From Methylophaga sp. (GTDB lineage Bacteria > Pseudomonadota > Gammaproteobacteria > Nitrosococcales > Methylophagaceae), in NCBI GenBank assembly GCA_013139345.1, contig WTAY01000134.1, forward strand, positions 1 to 33,482: a DNA stretch of 33,482 bases, read 5' to 3'. Shown piece after piece: positions 1 to 11,323 of this stretch; the first letter of the stretch is position 1; the number at the start of each line of letters is the position of its first letter. Both the position numbers and the translations under genes were made by a program. Under the pieces are notes generated by a model that was not told where the DNA came from, searched no databases, and saw only the letters and a list, made by a program, of their open reading frames with translations.

Positions 1-258
1 GATCTTATCCCACGATTAGACACGGAAAAGTTAGATTTGATACTGGTCGAAGGCTTTAAGCATGAAGTCATTCCTAAAGTTGAACTCTACCGCCCTGCAT
101 TAGAAAAACCATTACTGCACCCTAATGATTCTAATATCATTGCGATTGCAACAGATGAGCCACTCAACACCAGCGTAAGTATCGATCAGATCGATCTCAA
201 TAATATCGCTGAAATGGCTGATTATATTCAAACCTTTATTGCTAACTGGAAGGCTTAG
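1..258 (+). CDS. mobB: Molybdopterin-guanine dinucleotide biosynthesis adapter protein MobB, C-terminal part (5' end outside window)
   Basis: Frame is open from base 1 (DLIPRLDTEKLDLILVEGFKHEVIPKVELYR...), with the LVEGFK-x-x-xxPKxELxR pattern typical of MobB; directly upstream of moeA. Confidence 0.85.
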   Translation, partial: DLIPRLDTEKLDLILVEGFKHEVIPKVELYRPALEKPLLHPNDSNIIAIATDEPLNTSVSIDQIDLNNIAEMADYIQTFIANWKA

Positions 259-260
259 AT

Positions 261-1520
261 ATGGCTGAATTTACTCCCCAACCAAGTTGTGCCGATGCTC
301 ATGAGCCCAATAGTTTAAGTGTTCAAGAAGCTAGGCAACGCATTAAAAACCTCATTACTCCCATCACAACATGGGAAAAACGTTCATTACGTGATGCCTT
401 GGGTTATATCTTAGCTGAATCCATTATCTCGCCTATTAATGTCCCACCTCATAACAACTCAGCAATGGATGGTTATGCTATTCATGGCAGTGATTTAAGT
501 GACAAGCCTGTTACTGTTAAACAAGTCGGAATAGCCTTCGCTGGACAACCCTATGTGGGTTCTATTAAGTCAGGTGAATGTATTCGAATTATGACTGGGG
601 CCATGATGCCTGATGATTGTGATACCGTCATAATGCAAGAGCATGTTGACGTTAATGATTCATCTATCACCCTACATGGCACACATTCAATCGGACAAAA
701 TGTTCGTTCTGCCGGTGAAGATCTGCAACAAGGTGAAGAAGTCTTAACGCCAGGTCATAAAATAATGCCTGCCGATCTTGGTTTAATCGCCTCTTTAGGT
801 ATTGCTGAACTCACCGTTAAACGAAAACTGCGTGTTGCCTTTTTCTCAACGGGTGATGAGCTACGCTCAATTGGCGAGACTTTAGAAGAAGGACAGATTT
901 ACGACAGCAACCGTTATACCTTATACGGTATGCTCAAGCGCATTGATGTTGACTTCATTGATATGGGCGTTATTCCTGATCAAAAAGCGGCATTACGTCA
1001 GGCACTCCAATTAGCATCAAAACAAGCGGATGTCGTGCTAACGTCAGGTGGGGTCTCTGTTGGTGATGCCGACTATGTGAAAGAAATGCTCACTGAACTT
1101 GGTCACGTTGATTTCTGGAAAATAGCAATGAAGCCAGGCAGACCGCTCGCCTTTGGCAAAATAAATGATGCTTTATTTTTTGGTCTACCGGGCAACCCAG
1201 TATCTGTAATGGTAACGTTCTACCAGTTTGTAAGTGCTGCATTACAACAACTGGCGGGACTACCTGAACAAGCAAGCCAACATATGCAAGTCAACTGTGT
1301 CAGTACTATCCGTAAACGTGCAGGTCGGTTTGAGTTTCAACGCGGTATTTTATTTCAAGATGAGCGCGGTCTTACTCAAGTTAAAACGACAGGTGAACAA
1401 GGTTCAGGCATATTACGTTCAATGAGTGTTGCCAACTGCTTTATCTTATTAGAAGAACAATGTGATGGTATCAAGCCTAATACTACTGTCACAGTACAAC
1501 CATTTTCAGGTCTTATTTAA
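261..1520 (+). CDS. moeA: Molybdopterin molybdenumtransferase MoeA
   Basis: 419 aa; NSAMDGYA, GxxVRxxGED, TGDEL, GQIYDSN, TSGGVSVGDADYVKE, MKPGRPLAFG and GLPGNPVSVMVTF motifs. Confidence 0.97.
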   Translation: MAEFTPQPSCADAHEPNSLSVQEARQRIKNLITPITTWEKRSLRDALGYILAESIISPINVPPHNNSAMDGYAIHGSDLSDKPVTVKQVGIAFAGQPYVGSIKSGECIRIMTGAMMPDDCDTVIMQEHVDVNDSSITLHGTHSIGQNVRSAGEDLQQGEEVLTPGHKIMPADLGLIASLGIAELTVKRKLRVAFFSTGDELRSIGETLEEGQIYDSNRYTLYGMLKRIDVDFIDMGVIPDQKAALRQALQLASKQADVVLTSGGVSVGDADYVKEMLTELGHVDFWKIAMKPGRPLAFGKINDALFFGLPGNPVSVMVTFYQFVSAALQQLAGLPEQASQHMQVNCVSTIRKRAGRFEFQRGILFQDERGLTQVKTTGEQGSGILRSMSVANCFILLEEQCDGIKPNTTVTVQPFSGLI

Positions 1521-2387
1521 ATGACAGCCACAATAGCCAAAAAGAATTTAGAACTCAATAAATTAAAGAAGCGTTTACGCCGTAATGTAGGTCAAGCAAT
1601 CGCTGACTACAATATGATTCAAGATGGCGATAAAGTCATGGTCTGCCTATCCGGTGGTAAGGACAGTTATACCCTTCTTGATATTTTAATGAATCTACAA
1701 AAACATGCGCCGATTGACTTTGAGATAATTGCTGTCAACTTGGATCAAAAACAACCCGGTTTCCCAGAACATATTCTGCCTGAATACCTCTCTAAAATTG
1801 GTGTTCCTTTTCATATTATCGAGAAAGATACCTACAGTATCGTCAAAGAAATTGTACCTGAAGGTAAAACAACGTGTGGTATTTGCTCACGCTTACGCCG
1901 TGGGTCTCTTTATGGTTACGCCCGTCAAAATGGTATTACCAAAATTGCCTTAGGTCATCACCGTGATGACATCATTGAAACAGCTTTTCTAAATATGTTT
2001 TATGGCAGTAAAGTAAAGGCTATGCCACCTAAACTATTAAGTGATGATAAAACCAATATTCTGATTCGCCCTCTCGCCTACTGTAAAGAATCTGATATTA
2101 TTCGCTATTCTGAACAACAAGACTTCCCTATTATTCCTTGTAACCTTTGCGGCTCCCAAGAAAATATGCAAAGGCAAGTAATCAAAGAAATGCTGCAAGG
2201 CTGGGAAAAACAACACCCAGGTCGTTTAGAAAATATATTCCGTAGTCTGCAAAATATATCACCATCACAATTAGCTGATAACGCACTTTTCAACTTTAAA
2301 GATCTTGAATTACAACGTCAGAAACCGACGGGCAATGAAGATACCGCTCATGATGATTTACAATATCCACTAGCACGGGAAGGGTAA
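1521..2387 (+). CDS. ttcA: tRNA 2-thiocytidine biosynthesis protein TtcA
   Basis: PP-loop [10 protein letters not shown], CxxC (CGIC) and C-x-x-C (CNLC) motifs, [11 protein letters not shown]. Confidence 0.96.
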   Translation: MTATIAKKNLELNKLKKRLRRNVGQAIADYNMIQDGDKVMVCLSGGKDSYTLLDILMNLQKHAPIDFEIIAVNLDQKQPGFPEHILPEYLSKIGVPFHIIEKDTYSIVKEIVPEGKTTCGICSRLRRGSLYGYARQNGITKIALGHHRDDIIETAFLNMFYGSKVKAMPPKLLSDDKTNILIRPLAYCKESDIIRYSEQQDFPIIPCNLCGSQENMQRQVIKEMLQGWEKQHPGRLENIFRSLQNISPSQLADNALFNFKDLELQRQKPTGNEDTAHDDLQYPLAREG

Positions 2388-2388
2388 A

Positions 2389-3591
2389 ATGCAACAACCT
2401 ATAGTAAACCCACAGCCAGTTAAAAAATTTGCCTTATTCGAACTCGGCTTTAGACCTTTTTTCTTATTTGCTAGCTTATTTTCCATCATCGCAACATCTA
2501 TCTGGATGGCAGCATACACATTTGGCGTATCACTACCTATCAGTAGTTATACCAGTCCCATCGCATGGCATGGTCACGAAATGGTCTTTGGTTATACTAT
2601 TGCCATTATTGCTGGTTTTCTGCTCACCGCGGTTAAAAACTGGACTGGCGTACAAACTATTAAAGGCTGGCCGCTAGCCAGCTTGGTTTTAATATGGATT
2701 CTTGCCAGAACATTTCCTTTATTAGGTTTACCACTCTTATTTGAATGGGCTGCACTGCTAGACCTGCTCTTTCTTTTGGGACTTATTCTTGCAGTCCTTT
2801 ACCCGATAGTTAAAGTAAAGCAATGGCGTCAACTAGTGATAGTCTCTATTCTCGTACTGGTTTTTGCTGCTGATCTTCTATACTACCTTGGTGTATTACA
2901 CATTGTTGATCAAGGTATCTCATGGGGGCTATTCTCAGGCGTTTACCTTATCATGGCACTGATTTTTATCCTAACTAGACGTGTTATGCCTTTTTTCATC
3001 GAACGCGGTGTTGGCTATCAGGTTCAGCTTAAAAACTGGTCTTTTATTGATGCATCAAGCCTGCTCTTTTTGGCTGCATTATGGATCGTTGATGTCTTCC
3101 TAAAACAGGCATTATTAACGGCACTGTTCTCGTTAGTATTGGTCGTATTACACGGTACTAGATTATGGGGCTGGTACACCAAAGGAATTTGGAATAAACC
3201 TCTTTTGTGGGTACTATTCCTAGGCTACAGTATGTTTGTATTAGGCTTTGCACTAAAAGCTATCAACTTCTTTAATCTGTACCCAACATCCATTCCACTT
3301 CATGCCTTCACTTATGGCGGTATAGGTTTAATGACATTAGGCATGATCTCTCGTATATCACTAGGCCATACTGGAAGAAATATAAACGAACCACCCAAAG
3401 CATTAACATGGGTATTTCTTACCCTCTTCGTAGGTGCAATAACTCGAGTAATAATGCCAATACTCCTGCCTAGTGCCTACCTTCATATAATAGGGCTCGC
3501 TCAAGTATTATGGATAATTGCTTTCAGCATCTTTTTATATCATTATCTAATGATCTTTATTAGACCTAGGGCTGATGGACAAGCTGGCTAG
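2389..3591 (+). CDS. nnrS: NnrS family membrane protein
   Basis: 400 aa polytopic protein; FELGFRPFFLFAS N-terminus, WHGHEMVFGY, HAFTYGGIGLMTLGMISRISLGHTGR, all characteristic of NnrS. Confidence 0.93.
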   Translation: MQQPIVNPQPVKKFALFELGFRPFFLFASLFSIIATSIWMAAYTFGVSLPISSYTSPIAWHGHEMVFGYTIAIIAGFLLTAVKNWTGVQTIKGWPLASLVLIWILARTFPLLGLPLLFEWAALLDLLFLLGLILAVLYPIVKVKQWRQLVIVSILVLVFAADLLYYLGVLHIVDQGISWGLFSGVYLIMALIFILTRRVMPFFIERGVGYQVQLKNWSFIDASSLLFLAALWIVDVFLKQALLTALFSLVLVVLHGTRLWGWYTKGIWNKPLLWVLFLGYSMFVLGFALKAINFFNLYPTSIPLHAFTYGGIGLMTLGMISRISLGHTGRNINEPPKALTWVFLTLFVGAITRVIMPILLPSAYLHIIGLAQVLWIIAFSIFLYHYLMIFIRPRADGQAG

Positions 3592-3639
3592 TTTAAAACT
3601 AGTGTTACTTTTAAACACTTACCCGCCTCTAAGTATCGG

Positions 3640-3669
3640 AACTTGCCAACCGCTATGTGTTGGCAAGTT
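3640..3669. repeat. Perfect 11-bp inverted repeat with 8-nt loop (aacttgccaac-cgctatgt-gttggcaagtt)
   Basis: Read directly; lies 49 bp after the nnrS stop. No following T-tract, so not a canonical intrinsic terminator. Confidence 0.8.
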
Positions 3670-3702
3670 AACGAACACCCTTTTCAAGACCTTAATATTA
3701 CT

Positions 3703-3865
3703 GTTATACCCATGATAAATGAAGATACATGTTCCCCACTTCGTCATTTCCATAAAAATGGGAATCCATGGATAATGAAAATAGTCACTATCGTTAGATC
3801 CCCGTTTTCACGGGGATGACGAGCTTTATTAAATCAACTGCACCTTGAATGATATGGGTATATAA
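3703..3865. repeat. Nested inverted-repeat element, MITE/BIME-like: outer termini TTATACCCAT.../...ATGGGTATAT, inner REP-like arms cgtcatttcc...gggaatcca / agatccccgttttcacggggatgacga
   Basis: Outer arms 3704-3724 and 3844-3865 are imperfect inverted repeats; inner arms 3741-3768 and 3796-3822 are imperfect inverted repeats, the latter containing the perfect hairpin ccccgt-tttc-acgggg. Confidence 0.7.
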
Positions 3866-3913
3866 GGGGAGTGGTTTACTTCAACTTAGAACCCTAAAAA
3901 TCAAGTCATACAT

Positions 3914-3934
3914 CTTGAATGATTACAGGTATAA
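3914..3934 (+). repeat. Additional degenerate copy of the element terminus (CTTGAATGATTACAGGTATAA)
   Basis: cacCTTGAATGAT at 3841 and catCTTGAATGAT at 3911 are near-identical direct repeats, both followed by a GGTATA core. Confidence 0.55.
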
Positions 3935-3974
3935 ACGATTGATGCGTTGATAATTAACATCAAAAACAATGGGG

Positions 3975-4364
3975 TTATTGAACGCGAAAAGTAGCTAATT
4001 CCATACCATTATTAAGCTCTTCCACTAACCATAATGGTCTTTTTCCAAACCCTTTCCATGTTTTGCCTTCATCACTAGGGTGCTGGTATTTAATTTCAGC
4101 TTCAACACGCGGTTTGCGGGATGCTGTAATTGAAATTCGCATAGATTTTGCTACAGCGATAAGGGCAACAGATGGCGATACTTTTTTCTGCTTCGATAAA
4201 GAACGCACAGCATCTGCCACCAGCATGACATCAGTATCCTTACTATTTAATTCTGATGTTTTTTTTACTTTTAATTTCTTAATTTGTTTCTTTGACTTCG
4301 AAATTAGGCTTTGTAATTCTTTTTCCGATAACTGACCTAACTCTGTTGATAATTCATTCATCAT
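3975..4364 (-). CDS. H-NS family nucleoid-associated protein
   Basis: 129 aa; coiled-coil-like N-terminus, basic C-terminal domain IKYQHPSDEGKTWKGFGKRPLWLVEELNNGMELATFRV matching the H-NS DNA-binding pattern (Y-x-P...TWxGxGxxPxWL). Confidence 0.85.
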   Translation of the reverse strand: MMNELSTELGQLSEKELQSLISKSKKQIKKLKVKKTSELNSKDTDVMLVADAVRSLSKQKKVSPSVALIAVAKSMRISITASRKPRVEAEIKYQHPSDEGKTWKGFGKRPLWLVEELNNGMELATFRVQ

Positions 4365-4447
4365 GATTCTCCTTCCATAGGATTTAAAACAGAAATTCGA
4401 TTATAACCCTATCAAACTAAAACCTCAAAAGAACAACTTTCTTTCAA

Positions 4448-4702
<255 letters not shown>

Positions 4703-4754
4703 TTAACACTCCAAATTAAAACTTATTTGATAGATCTTAGCGGTTATTGAACAA

Positions 4755-5801
<1,047 letters not shown>

Positions 5802-5821
<20 letters not shown>

Positions 5822-7106
5822 CTAATACCGTAATCATTTTATCTGCTTTAACACGTCGAGAATACGCATCTTTTATTTGCTCAATTGTAATTGCATTTAC
5901 TTTTGACTTAAATGTGTCTAAATAATCTAAAGGTAAACCATAGAAGCCTATCATTGCTAAATAGCCAGCAATTTTACTATTACTATCCAATCTTAGGGCA
6001 AAACCACCTGTAATATTTTGTTTTGCGGCAACTAACTCCGTTTCCGTCGGCCCTTTTTCAGTAAACACCTTTAAGGTATTTTTCATCACATTTAAGGCTT
6101 CTTCAGCTTGGTCGTTTCGGGTTTGCAAGCCAAACTGATACGGACCTAACTCTCTCATCGGTCTAAAGTAGCTATAAACACTATAAGATAAACCTCGCTT
6201 TTCACGCACTTCATTACTTAGCTGCGACACTAAGCCGCTACCGCCCAAAATATGATTACCAACATAGAGTGCAAAATAGTCTTTATCACCACGGTTCATC
6301 CCTACTTGTCCCATCACGATATGTGTTTGGCTAGATGGATGCTCAATAATGATTGTTTTCTCTTGTGATACAGCTGTCACTGGGGTTAATGCTTGTGCCG
6401 AGTCACCCGCTACGAGCCCTGACGATAGCTGCTCAGCAATACGTTTGGCTTCCTTAATTGTAACGGCACCGACTAAAACAATAACTGCATTTTTAGCCAC
6501 ATAATACTGTTGATAAAATGCCTTTAATGATGCAAGTGTCAGTGTTGAAACAGAGTCTTCATTGCCTGCTGGCATTGATGCATAACTATGTTCGCCATAG
6601 ACATTACTATAAAAAGCCCGTGAAGCAAGTGCAGAAGGTGATTGCTTCTCAGCTTGCAAGCCAATCAACATTTGTTTTTTAATTCGTTCAAATGAGTTTT
6701 CTGGAAAATCAGGCTTGCTCAACACCTTGGTAAACATCGCTAATGCAGGGGTAAATGCCTCTTTCTCAGTTAACGTTCGTAAACTGACTACCGCCATATC
6801 TCGCTGGGATGAATTACCAAACTGGGCACCAACATCCTCAAACGCTATCGCAATCTGATCGGTATCTAAACCACCAGCACCTTCATTCAGCATGGCATTC
6901 GTCAATAATGCTAAACCTGACTGTTTGCCATCTCGTGCCGCACCGGCATCAAATGCAACGGTAATATCAACCATTGCTAACTCAGGTGCAGGGACAAAAT
7001 AAACCTTAGCACCATTCTCTGTCTGCCAATGCTCAATATTGGGGCTGGCGTGTACTGATACCGTTAGCAATAAACTCAATAAAACACCTAATAGTTTAAC
7101 GTCCAT
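5802..7106 (-). CDS. M16 family peptidase-like protein lacking the HxxEH zinc motif (inactive-subunit type)
   Basis: M16 fold signatures (VAFDAGAARDGKQSGLALLTNAMLNEG, GSGLVSQLSNEVREKRGLSYSVYSYF) but no HxxEH. Confidence 0.9.
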
Positions 7107-8466
7107 GACGAGCTCCTGCTGATGCTACGGGTCTTTTACTATCAAGAGGCATTGGAATAAGTTCAGCCACTGTTAACCCTTTATCTTTAAAGTATTTTTT
7201 CGCCACAGCTTGAACTTGCTCTGCGGTTACCGCTTGCACATTTGCCACATACTGATCAGTTAATTTCCAGTCCAGTCCTATTGTTTCTAACATGCCAATT
7301 TGCATTGCTTGATAAAACACACTATCTCGTTCATACACCGCGTTAGCCACAACTTGCGCTTTAATTCTGTGCAGCTCTTCTTCACTCACTAATTCTGTTT
7401 GTAGCTTTTCAATTTGGCCCATTACTGCCAGCTGTAGCTCTGCGATAGAGTTGCCTTTTGCCGGTGTGCCAACAACTAAAAACATATCTGCCAAACGAGA
7501 AAACAAGCCATAGCCAGCCCCCACACTAGCCGCCACTTCATCACCACGAACTAACTCGCGACTAAAACGAGCGCTTTGCCCCCCATCCAAAATACCCGCC
7601 AGCATTTCTAATGCATACGGTTCCCAGCTTTGTTCTTTATCTACCGTGTTCACAACAGGTACCTTCCACCCCATCATCATATAAGGTAATTCAGCAGGAG
7701 CTTGTACTTCAATTGTTCGTTTTCCTCGTTGCTCAACTTCTGTTTGAGGTTTCAATTGCGCAGTGGTTTCTGGTTTTAATGGGCCAAAATATTTTTTTGC
7801 TAAGTTATAAACAGCCTCAGGCTCAACATCACCTACAATGACTACTGTTGCATTATTCGGTGCATACCACTTCTGATACCACTGGCGTAAATCAGTCGCC
7901 TCATAATGGTTAATATCACTCATCCAACCAATAACGGGATGATGATAGGGACTATTCACAAAGGCCGTGGCGTTAAACGCTTCTCGAACTAAGGCATGTG
8001 GATTGTCTTCCGTGCGCATTCGACGTTCTTCCGCAACGACTTCGCGTTCTTTTAGCAATTCGGCCTCATCAATCACTAATTTGCGCATTCGTTCAGCTTC
8101 TAAACGAAAACTTACTTCTAAACGATCTTTCTCTAATGTTTGAAAATAAGCCGTATAGTCTCGACCAGTGAAGGCATTTTCACGGCCGCCATTGGCAGCA
8201 ATAATCTGAGAAAATTCATTAGGGCCGAGGTTTTCAGTGCCCTTAAACATCATATGTTCAAGTACATGCGATATACCTGTAATGCCATTATGTTCGTAAC
8301 TTGACCCCACTTTGTACCAGACTTGTGACACCACAACAGGCGCACGATGATCTTCCTTAACGATAAGTTTTAAGCCATTATCCAACTGATATTCACTCAC
8401 ATTAGCAGTGGCTATCACTGGTACGACTAACAATAATCCAATTATTCTTTTAAATTTAGTAAGCAT
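7096..8466 (-). CDS. M16 family zinc metallopeptidase (active-site-containing partner); likely start at internal Met (MLTKFKR...)
   Basis: HVLEHMMFKG (HxxEH) and signal-peptide-like MLTKFKRIIGLLLVVPVIATA. The track ORF begins at 8505 but the signal peptide starts at 8466. Confidence 0.92.
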   Translation of the reverse strand: MLTKFKRIIGLLLVVPVIATANVSEYQLDNGLKLIVKEDHRAPVVVSQVWYKVGSSYEHNGITGISHVLEHMMFKGTENLGPNEFSQIIAANGGRENAFTGRDYTAYFQTLEKDRLEVSFRLEAERMRKLVIDEAELLKEREVVAEERRMRTEDNPHALVREAFNATAFVNSPYHHPVIGWMSDINHYEATDLRQWYQKWYAPNNATVVIVGDVEPEAVYNLAKKYFGPLKPETTAQLKPQTEVEQRGKRTIEVQAPAELPYMMMGWKVPVVNTVDKEQSWEPYALEMLAGILDGGQSARFSRELVRGDEVAASVGAGYGLFSRLADMFLVVGTPAKGNSIAELQLAVMGQIEKLQTELVSEEELHRIKAQVVANAVYERDSVFYQAMQIGMLETIGLDWKLTDQYVANVQAVTAEQVQAVAKKYFKDKGLTVAELIPMPLDSKRPVASAGARHGR

Positions 8467-8535
8467 ATGCTTCTCACAACCGTGACATGATAAAATTTGT
8501 AGCAATTATAGTAAGTGTAACGACAAGCAGAGAAT

Positions 8536-9600
8536 ATGTTTAGTTTCCTAAGAAAAAAAAATAAAGTAACAGAAGAAGTTCAGCAAGACAGTGAACAATT
8601 AGAAACCCAAGTCACCGAGCTTGATAATACTAATGAGACATTGCCAACAGTCCAAGCTGAACCCACAGAACAAAAGACAAGCTTATTTGGCCGTTTAAAA
8701 CAAAGTCTGAACCGTACAAGTTCTAAACTAACTGAAGGCTTTGCATCGCTCGTTCTTGGTAAAAAAGTCATTGATGATGACTTATTAGAAGAACTTGAGA
8801 CACAATTGCTAACCGCCGACTTAGGTGTTGATGCCACGCAAACAATCATTGGTGACTTAACCCAACGTATTGCCCGTAAACAACTGGGTGATGCCGAAGC
8901 GCTTTTCACCGCACTGCGTGATGACATGGTTAAAATTCTCCAACCAAGTTGCATACCGTTAGTGATTCCTGAGCAAGAAGGTCCGTATGTCATTTTAATG
9001 GTCGGCATCAATGGCGTTGGTAAAACCACCACGATTGGTAAGCTGGCAAAACAATTCCAAAACCAAGGCAAGTCGGTCATGCTCGCAGCAGGTGATACCT
9101 TCCGTGCTGCGGCAGTAGAGCAACTTCAAGTTTGGGGTGAGCGTAATGATATTGCTGTTATCTCTCAACATAGTGGGGCAGATTCAGCATCTGTTATTTA
9201 TGATGCATTACAGGCAGCTAAAGCACGAAATATAGATATTCTTATCGCTGATACTGCCGGTCGCTTGCATACTCAAACCAATCTAATGGAAGAGCTCAAA
9301 AAAGTAACTCGCGTGATGGGGAAACTCGATAATAGTGCCCCACATGAAGTCATGTTAGTACTGGATGCAGGTACTGGACAAAATGCGCTCTCTCAAGCCG
9401 TGCAATTTACTTCTGCGGCAGGCGTTTCAGGTATCACATTAACTAAATTAGATGGCACAGCTAAAGGCGGTATTATCTTTGCAATCGCTAAAAAGACAGG
9501 CCTACCTATCCGTTATATTGGTGTTGGCGAAGGGATTGATGATCTTCGCTCATTTCAGGCGGAAGAGTTTGTTGATGCACTTTTAGGTCGTGAAGACTAA
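8536..9600 (+). CDS. ftsY: Signal recognition particle receptor FtsY
   Basis: NG-domain motifs GINGVGKTTTIGKLA, AAGDTFRAAAVEQL, DTAGRLHTQTNLMEELKK, TKLDGTAKGGI, GVGEGIDDLRSF. Confidence 0.98.
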   Translation: MFSFLRKKNKVTEEVQQDSEQLETQVTELDNTNETLPTVQAEPTEQKTSLFGRLKQSLNRTSSKLTEGFASLVLGKKVIDDDLLEELETQLLTADLGVDATQTIIGDLTQRIARKQLGDAEALFTALRDDMVKILQPSCIPLVIPEQEGPYVILMVGINGVGKTTTIGKLAKQFQNQGKSVMLAAGDTFRAAAVEQLQVWGERNDIAVISQHSGADSASVIYDALQAAKARNIDILIADTAGRLHTQTNLMEELKKVTRVMGKLDNSAPHEVMLVLDAGTGQNALSQAVQFTSAAGVSGITLTKLDGTAKGGIIFAIAKKTGLPIRYIGVGEGIDDLRSFQAEEFVDALLGRED

Positions 9601-9605
9601 AAAAG

Positions 9606-10265
9606 ATGATTTTCTTTACTGACGTGTATAAACGTTACTCTAATCGGTTTGAAGCTTTATCGGGACTGAGCTTCCATATAAATAAAGGTGAAATGGCATT
9701 TCTGACGGGTCATTCAGGCGCAGGGAAAAGTACCCTACTGAAACTCATTGCCTTAATCGAACGCAGTTCTCATGGACAAGTGCTCGTTAACAATCAAAAC
9801 CTAACGAGATTACCAAAACGAAAGATCCCTTATTACCGTCGCCAAATTGGTATTGTGTTCCAAGATCACAATTTATTACATGATCGTACTGTCTTTGATA
9901 ATGTTGCTTTGCCACTGATTATTGCTGGTGAAAACCACCGAGAAATAGGTCGTCGGGTTCGGGCATCGTTAGATAAAGTAGGTTTGCTTGGCAAAGAACG
10001 TAGTTTACCGATTGCGTTATCAGGTGGTGAACAGCAACGTGTGGGAATTGCTCGAGCCGTCGTTAACCGCCCCCCTATCTTACTGGCTGATGAACCTACA
10101 GGTAACCTAGATCCTGAGTTATCTCGAGACATCATGTCCTTATTTGAGCAGTTTAACCAAGTAGGTACCACGGTCTTTATTGCCACTCATGATCTTGATT
10201 TAATTAATACATTGCCACACCGTCAGATCACGTTAGATTCTGGCCGTTTAGCTGAGCAGCGCTAA
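9606..10265 (+). CDS. ftsE: Cell division ATP-binding protein FtsE
   Basis: Walker A GHSGAGKST, LSGGEQQRVGIARA, LLADEPTGNLDP; between ftsY and ftsX. Confidence 0.97.
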   Translation: MIFFTDVYKRYSNRFEALSGLSFHINKGEMAFLTGHSGAGKSTLLKLIALIERSSHGQVLVNNQNLTRLPKRKIPYYRRQIGIVFQDHNLLHDRTVFDNVALPLIIAGENHREIGRRVRASLDKVGLLGKERSLPIALSGGEQQRVGIARAVVNRPPILLADEPTGNLDPELSRDIMSLFEQFNQVGTTVFIATHDLDLINTLPHRQITLDSGRLAEQR

Positions 10266-10266
10266 T

Positions 10267-11202
10267 ATGAACTTTCCAAAGTTAAACCTTGCAAACTATC
10301 TATTACGTCACTTACAAGTGATGTTATTTAGTTTGGGACAATTATGGCGGCAACCACTTTCAAGCATGATGACCATTATTGTCATTGGTATTGCTTTAGC
10401 GTTGCCTGCTGGCTTATATGTACTGCTAGATAATGTTAAACAAGTGAGTGACCAATGGGATGATGCCACTCAAATATCATTGTTTTTGCAACAAGATGTG
10501 AGCCCAGAACGCGCCACAAAATTAACGAGCCAACTGAAACAGTGGCCTCAAATCACCAATACTCACTACCAATCATCTAATCAATCGTTAGAAGAATTCC
10601 GTCAACTATCAGGATTAGGGACATTATTGGATAGCCTACCTAGCAACCCCTTACCTGCCATTATTATTATTCAACCCAATGAAAATGATCTTCGCCCTGA
10701 TGCGATTGGTAGTTTATTAGCAAGAGTCGAAGCATTGCCAGAAGTTGAGCAAGCCCAACTCGATATGGAATGGCTATTACGCCTGCGTAGCATTAATAAA
10801 ACAGTTGAACGTGGCATTAGTATTTTAGGGCTACTTTTATCATTAAGTGTTTTGCTTATTATCGGCAACACAATTCGCCTCGCAATTCTAAGCCGCCAAA
10901 GTGAAATCCGCGTTATTAAATTAGTGGGAGCCACCAATGCATTTGTTCGTCGGCCATTTTTATACACTGGCTTTTGGTATGGCATTCTTGGTGGACTAAT
11001 GGCTTGGCTCACCCTGACGTTGAGCCTAAGCCTTATTAATAGCCCCGTAAATGAACTGGCTAAACTCTACAGCAGTCAATTTACCTTACATTGGCTATCA
11101 GCCCTATTGCTGGTTCTCTTACCTGCTACTGGATTAGTTTTAGGTGTGCTCGGAGCATGGATATCTGTTGGCCGACACCTAAGTAGTATTGAGCCAAGTT
11201 AA
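10267..11202 (+). CDS. ftsX: Cell division permease-like protein FtsX
   Basis: 311 aa with FtsX-type transmembrane layout; directly after ftsE and before rpoH (conserved order). Confidence 0.96.
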   Translation: MNFPKLNLANYLLRHLQVMLFSLGQLWRQPLSSMMTIIVIGIALALPAGLYVLLDNVKQVSDQWDDATQISLFLQQDVSPERATKLTSQLKQWPQITNTHYQSSNQSLEEFRQLSGLGTLLDSLPSNPLPAIIIIQPNENDLRPDAIGSLLARVEALPEVEQAQLDMEWLLRLRSINKTVERGISILGLLLSLSVLLIIGNTIRLAILSRQSEIRVIKLVGATNAFVRRPFLYTGFWYGILGGLMAWLTLTLSLSLINSPVNELAKLYSSQFTLHWLSALLLVLLPATGLVLGVLGAWISVGRHLSSIEPS

Positions 11203-11323
11203 GTTCAAAGCGCTTCATAGCGTTCATTATTAAGGAACTTTCTCCTAAAAATCGTGTCTTAGTGTTTGAATTTACTAGTTTAATGTTACTATTGACCGAA
11301 TGACTTCTATGGAGGCGACAAAT

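Noticed and set aside
4063-4335. 90-aa plus-strand ORF opposite the H-NS-family gene
   Set aside because: Antisense to a well-supported CDS; no recognisable motif or RBS.
8553-8561. A9 homopolymer at the start of ftsY as a phase-variation tract
   Set aside because: ftsY is essential, and the run simply encodes a Lys-rich N-terminus in an AT-rich genome.
8580-9080. 166-aa minus-strand ORF inside ftsY
   Set aside because: Antisense shadow ORF with Ser/Val/Leu-rich low-plausibility composition, fully overlapping a clear ftsY.
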